From assembly GCA_016874795.1 (NCBI GenBank), contig VGTG01000006.1:1-64000 (forward strand): a stretch of DNA of 64,000 bases, given 5' to 3'. The position numbers and the translations under genes are program-made. Shown piece after piece: positions 19,697 through 27,574 of this stretch (position 1 is the first letter of the stretch; each line of letters begins with the position of its first letter). The notes under the pieces were generated by a model. The model saw nothing but the letters and a program-made list of their open reading frames with translations, had not been told where the DNA came from and ran no database searches. The DNA is from Deltaproteobacteria bacterium (GTDB lineage: Bacteria > Desulfobacterota > Binatia > UBA12015).

Positions 19697-20802
19697 GCGT
19701 CCCCCGGACGGCGCGTTCCGAGACCGACGGCCACGCCGAGCGACGGGCCCATCTCCTCGAGCGCCACGGCATCGAGGTGGCGGCCCACCTGGACGCGAGC
19801 AAAGGGGTTCGCCATCTCGACCGGGGTCTCGAGCCGCGCTCCCAGACGGTCGATGAGACCCGGAATGCGCGCTCCGCCGCCCGTGACGAAGACGGCCTGC
19901 AGCGGATCGTCGCTCGCCGTCCGGCAAAGGAAGCGAAGCGACTGGTTGATCGCGTCGGCGAGCTCGTCGACGCCTCTCTCGACGATCGCCTTCACCTTCG
20001 GATCGAGCTCGGCGCCGAGCGACTCGCCCGCCTGGGCGCGCTCGGCGTCGTCATAGGAAAGCCCGAGGCTCGAAACGAGAGTGTCCGTGATCTCGTGCCC
20101 GCCGGCCTGGACGTCGCCCGTCGTGGTGGAGACGCCTCCCTTGACGATGTTGATCGACGAGTAGCGCGAGCCGACGTTGACCAGACCGACGACGTCGTCG
20201 GGCCCGCTCTCGTAGTTCAGCTCGTACATGTTCTCGAGCGCGAAGTAGTCGACGTCGACGATCGTCGGCTCGAGACCCGCGTCGCTGATCGCCATCGTGA
20301 AGCCGGCGAGGATGTCCTTCCGCACTGCGACGAGCAGGACCTCGACCTCCGTCTCCTCATGACGGATGACCTGATAGTCGAGGCTGACGTTGTCGATGCT
20401 CTCGGGGATGAAGTTTGCCGCCTCGATCATCAACAGCGTCTCGAGGTCCTCGTCGGGACGGACCTGCAGACGCGCTTTTTTGATGATGACGGACGGACCC
20501 GGCACGGCCGTGACGACCTGGCGCGCGCTGACGCCGAGACCCTCGACGAGCCTGCGGATCACCTCCGAGACGGCGACGACGTCCTGGACCGTGTTGTTCT
20601 GCAGCGCTCCTTCGGGAACGGGAGCAAGTCCCGCGCGCAGGATCTCCGGACTGCCGCCGGGCCCCCGCACCTCGAGCAGCTTGATGGAGCTGGAGCCGAC
20701 GTCAAGAGCAATATAACTTCCGGAGCCCCGACCCGTCAGCTTCGACCAGGTGCCGCCCAGGCCACCGAGCCGCCCCGATTTCCTTCTTCCACTGCGAGCC
20801 AC
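19693..20802 (-). CDS. pilM: Type IV pilus assembly ATPase PilM
   Basis: GSYIALDVGSSSIKLLEV, VSLDYQVI, ILAGFTMAISDAGLEPTIVDVDYFALENMYE, VFVTGGGARIPGL; start chosen at GTG 20802 (uncertain). Confidence 0.88.
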   Translation of the reverse strand: MARSGRRKSGRLGGLGGTWSKLTGRGSGSYIALDVGSSSIKLLEVRGPGGSPEILRAGLAPVPEGALQNNTVQDVVAVSEVIRRLVEGLGVSARQVVTAVPGPSVIIKKARLQVRPDEDLETLLMIEAANFIPESIDNVSLDYQVIRHEETEVEVLLVAVRKDILAGFTMAISDAGLEPTIVDVDYFALENMYELNYESGPDDVVGLVNVGSRYSSINIVKGGVSTTTGDVQAGGHEITDTLVSSLGLSYDDAERAQAGESLGAELDPKVKAIVERGVDELADAINQSLRFLCRTASDDPLQAVFVTGGGARIPGLIDRLGARLETPVEMANPFARVQVGRHLDAVALEEMGPSLGVAVGLGTRRPGDA

Positions 20803-21076
20803 CAAACCCACCTCGACCCCCGCCCCTCCATATCGGAGCCTCGCTCCGATGGCGGTGGAAACTGCTGCGCCGCTCGTCCCCACGAGCGGCCCCGACAAGA
20901 TGGCCCCCGGGCCTAGTGGTGTCAATGCAGGGGAGCGCGTGTCGAGCGCGCTCGACGGTGCAGGGAGCGCTTCTCGCGCGAGTCGATTGCCTGCTGCGGC
21001 GCGTCGCGCGGCGGTCGACACAGCATCGAAATGCCTCGGGGACAATTGCCTGACAGAGGGCTAAGACTCTGCTCGG

Positions 21077-23635
21077 ATGGCGAAGTCGGATGCGCCCGAG
21101 CCGGCGCGGCGCGAAGAAGCGACGGCACGACGGGTCGATGTCGCGGTCGTCGCGAGCCGCGGCGGCGGTACGACCCTCGTCTACGCCGTTCCCGAACACC
21201 TGTACGACGCTGTCGTGCCCGGCGCCGCGGTCTCCGTTCCGCTCGGCGGAAGGCGCGTCACCGGAATCGTCGTCGGCGAGTCGAGCGACGCTCCGCCCAG
21301 GGGCATAAAGCCGATCGGCGAGGTTCTTCCCGCCTCGGGCCTCCCCGCGGAGCTGCTCGAGCTGACGACGTGGGCCGCGCGCTACTATCAGACCGCCCAC
21401 GTGCAGCTCCTGCGCGCGGTCCTGCCGCCGCACGTCCGGCTGCGCACGCGGCGGCTCGTGCGGCCCACCGTGCCGCCGAATGAAAACGGTACGGAGGACG
21501 CCGCCACGGCGGGCGAGCAGGGAGTCCTCCTTCCCGCGCTCGAAGCGGAAGAGAGCGACGGCCGCACGCCTCTCGCGGAGCGCATTCTCGCGCGGCTTCC
21601 CGAGCGCGGGCTCGACCTGGGACAGCTCCGCCGCGACTTCGGCGCCGGAGCCGACGCGGCGATCCGGCGGCTCGCCGCGCGCGGTGCGGTCGTCGTCGAG
21701 GACGTCGAGATCGCGCGTCGCGGCGAAGTGCGGGCGCTCGTCGCTCTCGAAGCGGACAAGGCGACGCTCGCGCGCACGCCGCGCCAGGCGGTGCTGCATC
21801 GCTTCGTCCGCGAGCGCGCGCCACACGCGGTCTCCCGCGAGGAGATCGAGCAGCGCTTCCCCGGCTCCGGCGAGGCGGTGCGGCGCCTCGTCGCTCGCGG
21901 CCTCCTTTGCGAAGCGCCCGACGGCGGGTCGACGGGCTTCCCCGAAGCCGTCCGACCGTCGCTCGCGCTCGGCGCGGAGCAGGCCGAGGCAGTCCGAGCG
22001 CTCGAGGGCGCGCTCGGCGGCTTCGCCACGTTCCTCCTGTTCGGCGTCACCGCGAGCGGCAAGACGGAGGTCTATCTGCGCGCCGCCGCCGCCGCGCGCG
22101 CCGCGGGGCGAAGCGTCCTCTTCCTCGTGCCGGAGATCGGTCTCACGCCGCAGCTCGTCGATCTGGCGCGGCTCCGCTTCCCCGGCGAGATCGCCGTCCT
22201 GCACAGCGGCCTCACCGAGATCGAGCGGGCCCGCGCGTGGCACGACGTCGCCGCGGGGCGATCGCCGGTCGTGATCGGCGTCCGCTCCGCCGTGTTCGCG
22301 CCCGTGCCGCGGCTCGGGCTGATCGTCGTCGACGAGGAGCACGACGCCGCCTACAAGCAGGAGGAGTCGCCTCGCTACCACGGCCGCGACGTCGCCGTGA
22401 TGCGCGGGAAGCTTGCCGACGTTCCGGTCGTCCTCGCTTCGGCGACGCCCTCGCTCGAGAGCTATCACGCGGCGCGAACGGGCCGGTACCGCCTTCTCGA
22501 GCTGCCGGCGCGCGTCCGCGCGGTGCCGCTGCCCACGGTCGAGCGGATCGACCTGCGCGATCCGAAGATCCGCTTTCGCGACCTCCCTTCTCTGGCCACC
22601 GAGCACGGCACGCCGGAGGAGCGGAAGCGCTCGGTTCCGGCTCCCGCGCTGTCGCCGCCGCTCGAGGAGGCGATCGTCGCGAACTACCGCGCCGGCGAGC
22701 AGACCCTGCTCTTCCTGAACCGCCGCGGCTTCGCGCGCTTCCTCCAGTGCGAGGACTGCGGTCACGTCGAGGAGTGCCCGCATTGCAGCGTCAGCTTGAC
22801 CGTGCACCGCGCGAAGAACCTGGCCGCGTGCCATCACTGCGGCTTCACCCGAGCCGCGAGCCCGTGGTGCTCGGACTGCTCGGGCAGGGCGATCGGGAGA
22901 ACCTATGGAACGGAGAAAATCGAGGCCGCCGTGCGCACCCTCCTTCCCTCCGCGCGCATCGCGCGGCTCGATCGCGACACCGGCGCTTCGCCGGGGTTCG
23001 TCGGCGCGACGCTCGCTTCGTGGCGCGCGGGCGATCTCGACGTGCTCGTCGGAACGCAGATGATCGCGAAGGGACACGACGCTCCGGGCGTCACGTTGAT
23101 CGGCGTCATCCTCGCGGACGCCTCGCTGCACTTCCCCGATTTCCGCGCCGCGGAGCGGACGTTTCAGCTCTTGACGCAGGTCGCGGGGCGCGCCGGCCGC
23201 GGCGACAAGGCCGGACGCGTCCTCGTGCAGACGCGACACCCGGATCATCCGAGTCTCGTCGCGGCTTCGCGGCACGACTTCCGCGCCTTCGCGGAGGTCG
23301 AGCTGCGCTCGCGCGCGGAGCTCGACTATCCGCCGTTCGGCCGTCTCGCGCGCATCGTGCTCGAGGGCGAAGCGGCGGCGACGGAGCGCGCCGCGGAGCG
23401 GATCGCGACACGACTTCGCGCTTCGGCCGGGAGCGGCGAGGGCGTGCAGGTCCTGGGCCCCGCCCCTGCGCCGATCGAGCGGCTGCGCGGCCGGCATCGC
23501 GTGCAGCTCCTCGTCAAGGCTCGAGAGAGCCGCCGGCTCGCGCAGATCGTCGGCACGCTTCGCGGCGCGGGTGCGGAGACACGCGCGACCGGCACGCGGC
23601 TCATCGTTGATGTCGATCCGATCAGCATGTTATGA
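21077..23635 (+). CDS. priA: Primosomal protein N' (replication restart helicase)
   Basis: LFGVTASGKTEVYLRAA, VVDEEHDAAYKQEESPRYHGRDVAVMR, Zn-binding CEDCGHVEECPHCSVSL..CHHCGF, VGTQMIAKGHD. Confidence 0.95.
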   Translation: MAKSDAPEPARREEATARRVDVAVVASRGGGTTLVYAVPEHLYDAVVPGAAVSVPLGGRRVTGIVVGESSDAPPRGIKPIGEVLPASGLPAELLELTTWAARYYQTAHVQLLRAVLPPHVRLRTRRLVRPTVPPNENGTEDAATAGEQGVLLPALEAEESDGRTPLAERILARLPERGLDLGQLRRDFGAGADAAIRRLAARGAVVVEDVEIARRGEVRALVALEADKATLARTPRQAVLHRFVRERAPHAVSREEIEQRFPGSGEAVRRLVARGLLCEAPDGGSTGFPEAVRPSLALGAEQAEAVRALEGALGGFATFLLFGVTASGKTEVYLRAAAAARAAGRSVLFLVPEIGLTPQLVDLARLRFPGEIAVLHSGLTEIERARAWHDVAAGRSPVVIGVRSAVFAPVPRLGLIVVDEEHDAAYKQEESPRYHGRDVAVMRGKLADVPVVLASATPSLESYHAARTGRYRLLELPARVRAVPLPTVERIDLRDPKIRFRDLPSLATEHGTPEERKRSVPAPALSPPLEEAIVANYRAGEQTLLFLNRRGFARFLQCEDCGHVEECPHCSVSLTVHRAKNLAACHHCGFTRAASPWCSDCSGRAIGRTYGTEKIEAAVRTLLPSARIARLDRDTGASPGFVGATLASWRAGDLDVLVGTQMIAKGHDAPGVTLIGVILADASLHFPDFRAAERTFQLLTQVAGRAGRGDKAGRVLVQTRHPDHPSLVAASRHDFRAFAEVELRSRAELDYPPFGRLARIVLEGEAAATERAAERIATRLRASAGSGEGVQVLGPAPAPIERLRGRHRVQLLVKARESRRLAQIVGTLRGAGAETRATGTRLIVDVDPISML

Positions 23636-23683
23636 ATCGAGACACCGCACGGGCGCTCGCTCGCCCTCCGCGGTCACCCGCAG

Positions 23684-24244
23684 ATGTCGATTCGCAAGAT
23701 CCTCACGTACCCCAACCCGTTTCTCCGCGAGTCGGCGCAGGACGTCGCCAACATCACCGGTGACACGGTCCAGTGGATCGACGACATGGTGCAGACGATG
23801 TACGCGGCGCCCGGCGTCGGACTCGCCGCTCTGCAGGTCGGTCTCGACGAGCGGATCATCGTCGTCGACGTCGGCGAAGCGGAGGAAGAGGAAGCGGAGC
23901 GCGGCAAGCATCTGATTCGCATCGTCAATCCGGTGATCGTCGAAGCCGAGGGCGAGGTCGTGTGGGAGGAAGGCTGCCTCTCCGTGATCGACTTCAAGGC
24001 GGAGGTCACGCGCGCGAATCACATTCTCGTGAAGGGCTACGATCCCGACCAGAAGGAGGTCGCGATCGAGGCCGAAGGGCTCCTCGCGGTCGCGCTGCAG
24101 CATGAGATCGACCACCTCGACGGCCGGCTGTTCATCGACCACCTGAGCCGCCTGAAGCGCGACATGTACACGAAGCGGGTGCGGAAGGCCCTGCGCGAAG
24201 GTCGTCCGATCGCACGCGATCGCGACGAGGACGGGGAAGACTGA
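23684..24244 (+). CDS. def: Peptide deformylase
   Basis: GVGLAALQVG, EEGCLSV, LQHEIDHLDG motifs. Confidence 0.95.
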   Translation: MSIRKILTYPNPFLRESAQDVANITGDTVQWIDDMVQTMYAAPGVGLAALQVGLDERIIVVDVGEAEEEEAERGKHLIRIVNPVIVEAEGEVVWEEGCLSVIDFKAEVTRANHILVKGYDPDQKEVAIEAEGLLAVALQHEIDHLDGRLFIDHLSRLKRDMYTKRVRKALREGRPIARDRDEDGED

Positions 24245-25230
24245 CGGTCCGAGCGCTGGCGGCACTACCTCCGGCACCGCTCCGCATCGCGTTCTTCGGG
24301 ACCCCCGACTTCGCTGCGCGCGTCCTGCGTCCGATGCTCGCGCGCGAGGATCCGGTCGTCGGCGTGTTCACGCGGCCGGACGCGGCCCGCGGACGGGGAC
24401 TCGCCGTCGTCTCGCCGCCGGTCAAGCAGCTCGCGGAGGAGCACGGGATCCCGGTCGTGCAGCCGCGCACCTGGAAGGACGGAACGGCGCTCGAGACGTT
24501 CGCGAGCTTCCGCCCCGACCTCGCGATCGTCGCGGCCTACGGACGGCTCCTGCCGCAGGCCGCCCTCGACCTGCCGCGCTTCGGCTGCATCAACGTACAC
24601 GGATCCCTCTTGCCGCGCTGGCGCGGCGCGGATCCGATCCGCCGCGCGCTGCTCGAAGGCGACGCGGAGACCGGCGTCACGATCATGCGGATGGTCCTCG
24701 AGATGGACGCGGGTCCGATGCTCTGGAAGCGAAGCACGCGGATCGAGCCCGACGACACGGGCGGCGGCCTCGAGCTCCGTCTCGCCGAGCTCGGCGGCGA
24801 AGCGCTCGTCGAGGCGCTCGACCGCTGGCGCGCGGGGACGCTCGGGGAGCACGAGCAGGATGCGGCCGCGGTCACGTACGCACCGCCGCTCCAGAAGGAG
24901 GACGGACGCGTCGACTGGACGCGCACCGCGGCCGAGATCGAGCGCGCGGCGCGCGCGTTCTCCCCCTGGCCCGGTGCTTCGACGTTGCGCCGCGGAGCGC
25001 CGCTGCAGATCTGGCGCGCTCTCGTCGTCGATGCGAGCCCCGCCGCCAGCGGATCGAGCGGCACGGCAGCGCCCGGAACCGTCCTCGCGACCGAAGCGGC
25101 AGGTCCGCTCGTCGCGACGGGACGCGGCTCCCTTCGCCTCCTCGAGGTGCAAGCCGCCGGGAAGCGTCGCATGGCCGCGTCCGACTGGTCGCGCGGCGCG
25201 CGGCTCGAGATCGGAGAGCGGCTCGGGTGA
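24241..25230 (+). CDS. fmt: Methionyl-tRNA formyltransferase; start codon probably CTG (24241) in a CTGA overlap with def
   Basis: RIAFFGTPDFAARVLRPML and INVHGSLLPRWRGADPIRRALLEGDAETGVTIMRM; no ATG/GTG/TTG in frame between the TGA at 24103 and the conserved N-terminus. Confidence 0.9.
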   Translation: MTVRALAALPPAPLRIAFFGTPDFAARVLRPMLAREDPVVGVFTRPDAARGRGLAVVSPPVKQLAEEHGIPVVQPRTWKDGTALETFASFRPDLAIVAAYGRLLPQAALDLPRFGCINVHGSLLPRWRGADPIRRALLEGDAETGVTIMRMVLEMDAGPMLWKRSTRIEPDDTGGGLELRLAELGGEALVEALDRWRAGTLGEHEQDAAAVTYAPPLQKEDGRVDWTRTAAEIERAARAFSPWPGASTLRRGAPLQIWRALVVDASPAASGSSGTAAPGTVLATEAAGPLVATGRGSLRLLEVQAAGKRRMAASDWSRGARLEIGERLG

Positions 25231-25237
25231 GGGTCGG

Positions 25238-26563
25238 ATGAAGGACGCGCGCCGCGAAGCGCTTGCGGCCCTCGTCCGCGTCGAGGAGGGCGCGTTTCTC
25301 GACGCCCTCGTCGGACGAGCGCTCGAGCGCGGCGGCTACGCTTCGCGCGACGCCGCCCTTCTCACGCGCCTCGCGTACGGCGTCGAGACGTGGCGCGGAC
25401 GTCTCGACTGGACGCTCGCACCGATGGTCCAGCGCGGGCTCGAGTCGCTCGAGCCGATCGTGCGTGCCGCGCTCCGCCTCGGGCTCTTCCAGATCCTGTT
25501 TCTCGATCGCGTCCCGCGGCACGCCGCGGTCGACACGAGCGTCGAGATGGTGAAGCGCGCCTCGGCGGGCGGAGCGCGCCTCGTGAACGCGGTGCTGCGG
25601 CGCGCGACGCGAGAGGGCGAGCGTCCGCTGCCGAGCGCTGCTTCGGATCTCGCGTCGCATCTCGCGGTGCGCTGGTCGCACCCGCGCTGGCTCGTACAGC
25701 GCTGGATCGACGGGTACGGCGCCGAGCGCACCGTGACGCTCCTCGAAGCGAACGACGCACCCGGCGCGTCCGCCTTCCGCGTCGACCTGCGGCGGAAGAG
25801 CCGCTCCGAAGCGCTCGCGCTCCTCGCCGAGCGAAGCGTGCCGGCGCGCGCGAGCGCGTGCGCGCCGAGCGGGATCGTCGTGGACGGTCCGGTCTCGGCG
25901 GTCGCGAGCTTCGATTGGCTACGACCGCAGGGGATCGCTTCGCAGCTCGTCGCGGAGATGGTCGCGCCGCGCGCGGGTGAGCGCATCCTCGACGCGTGCG
26001 CCGCTCCCGGCGGAAAGGCGCTGGCGCTCGCCGAGCGCGACGGCGTGACGATCTTCGCCGCGGACGTCTCGCGCCGCGGTCTGCCGCGAGCCGCACGCAC
26101 GGCTTCCGGAGCGATCGCCGCGATCGTGGCCGACGCGACGGAGCCGCCGTTCGCTCCGGCCCGCTTCGACGCGATCCTCGTCGACGCGCCGTGCTCCGGG
26201 CTCGGCACGTTGCGCTCGCATCCCGAGCTCCGCTGGCGCCGCCAGCCGGAGGACCTCCCGCGGCTCGGCGAGCTGCAAGGCCGCCTCCTCGAATCGCTCG
26301 CGCCGCTCGCGCGCGCCGGAGGACGGCTCGTGTTCGCGACGTGCACGCTCGCGCGCGAGGAGAACGACGACGTCGTCGAACGGTTCCTCGCGTCGCATCC
26401 GGAATGGAAGCGTGAGCATGCGGGACGTCTCCTTCCCGAGACGGCTTCGTCGCTCGTCGACGAGAGCGGCGCGCTGCGCACCGCGCCCGACCTCGGCGCG
26501 GCGGACGGCGGGCTCGACGGCTTCTACGCGGTGAGCTTGAGAAACGACGCCGGGGGGGTATGA
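25238..26563 (+). CDS. rsmB: 16S rRNA (cytosine-967-C5)-methyltransferase RsmB/Sun
   Basis: ATG at 25238; NusB-like N-terminus; ILDACAAPGGKALALAE, ILVDAPCSGLGTLRSHPELRWRR. Confidence 0.9.
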   Translation: MKDARREALAALVRVEEGAFLDALVGRALERGGYASRDAALLTRLAYGVETWRGRLDWTLAPMVQRGLESLEPIVRAALRLGLFQILFLDRVPRHAAVDTSVEMVKRASAGGARLVNAVLRRATREGERPLPSAASDLASHLAVRWSHPRWLVQRWIDGYGAERTVTLLEANDAPGASAFRVDLRRKSRSEALALLAERSVPARASACAPSGIVVDGPVSAVASFDWLRPQGIASQLVAEMVAPRAGERILDACAAPGGKALALAERDGVTIFAADVSRRGLPRAARTASGAIAAIVADATEPPFAPARFDAILVDAPCSGLGTLRSHPELRWRRQPEDLPRLGELQGRLLESLAPLARAGGRLVFATCTLAREENDDVVERFLASHPEWKREHAGRLLPETASSLVDESGALRTAPDLGAADGGLDGFYAVSLRNDAGGV

Positions 26564-26570
26564 CCCGATC

Positions 26571-27224
26571 ATGTCGCACCCGGTTCGCATCGCCCCGAGC
26601 ATCCTCTCCGCGGACTTCGCGCGCCTCGGCGACGAGATCCGCGCGGTCGAGGCGGCCGGCGCGGATCTGATCCACGTCGACGTGATGGACGGGCACTTCG
26701 TCCCGAACCTCACGATGGGCCCGCCGATCCTCGAGCGCGTCCGCCCGGTGACGAAGCTCGAGTTCGACGTGCATCTGATGATCGACAAGCCATGGGAGCT
26801 CTTGCAGTCGTTCGTCGACGCGGGAGCCGACTCGATCACCGTGCACGTCGAGGCCTGCCCGGACCCCGCGCACACGATCGGCCGCATCCACGAGCTCGGC
26901 GTCCGCTCCGGCTTGACGCTGAGCCCGCCGACGCCGGTCGAGGCGATCGAGCCGTTCGTCGGCCTCGTCGATCGCGTGCTCATCATGAGCGTGCACCCGG
27001 GCTTCGGCGGCCAGAAGTACATGCCGGAGATGGTCCACAAGATCGAAGCGGTCGCGCGTTGGCGGCAGGAGCACGGCCACCGCTACGACATCGAGATCGA
27101 CGGCGGCATCAAGGCCGACAACGCCGGCGAGGTGATCGCGGCCGGCGCCGGGGTGCTGGTCGCGGGCTCGGCCGTCTTCGGCAGCAAGGACTACGCGGCC
27201 GCCATCCGCGGCCTCCGCGGCTGA
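26571..27224 (+). CDS. rpe: Ribulose-phosphate 3-epimerase
   Basis: IAPSILSADFARLGDEI, HVDVMDGHFVPNLTMGPPILE, SVHPGFGGQKYMPEM, IEIDGGIKADNAGEVIAAGA. Confidence 0.96.
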   Translation: MSHPVRIAPSILSADFARLGDEIRAVEAAGADLIHVDVMDGHFVPNLTMGPPILERVRPVTKLEFDVHLMIDKPWELLQSFVDAGADSITVHVEACPDPAHTIGRIHELGVRSGLTLSPPTPVEAIEPFVGLVDRVLIMSVHPGFGGQKYMPEMVHKIEAVARWRQEHGHRYDIEIDGGIKADNAGEVIAAGAGVLVAGSAVFGSKDYAAAIRGLRG

Positions 27225-27239
27225 GCCGCAGTCGCAATA

Positions 27240-27574
27240 GGACCGGGCCTTCCGCTCATCGGCCGCGAGCACGAGCGCGTCCTGGCCCTCTGCGACGAAG
27301 CCGCGACTGCGGCGCGACACGCGGGCGATACCGGCGCGCTCGCGATGGCGCTTCTCGGAACCTACTACGCCTCGGCGCTCCGCCTGCGCCCGCGTTCCAG
27401 CGAAGCGACGCCGCGGCGGCGCGTTCCAGCGAAGCGACGCCGCGGCGGCGCGTTCCGAGCACGCGCGAGATCCCGGAAGCGGCGGAAGCCGCGGGCGAGC
27501 CCGTCGACTCCTACCTCGCGCGCTGCAACGCTCGTCCGGCGCTCGCGCGCGCTCGCGCGAAGGACGGCGCCTGA
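27240..27574 (+). pseudogene. Small reading frame split by a 29-bp tandem duplication (probable pseudogene or decayed ORF)
   Basis: Frame 0 reads GPGLPLIGREHERVLALCDEAATAARHAGDTGALAMALLGTYYASALRLRP up to the duplication; deleting one 29-bp unit joins it to STREIPEAAEAAGEPVDSYLARCNARPALARARAKDGA-stop; no ATG/GTG/TTG start upstream of 27345. Confidence 0.4.
27391..27456. repeat. 29-bp direct tandem repeat (2.3 copies) CGCGTTCCAGCGAAGCGACGCCGCGGCGG
   Basis: Identical units 27391-27419 and 27420-27448, partial third unit 27449-27456. Confidence 0.92.

Noticed and set aside
20702-23497. 931-aa minus-strand ORF
   Set aside because: Antisense to priA, with composition typical of shadow ORFs and no recognisable domain.
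27391-27456. Possible CRISPR repeat (29-bp unit)
   Set aside because: Direct head-to-tail duplication without spacers; not a CRISPR array.
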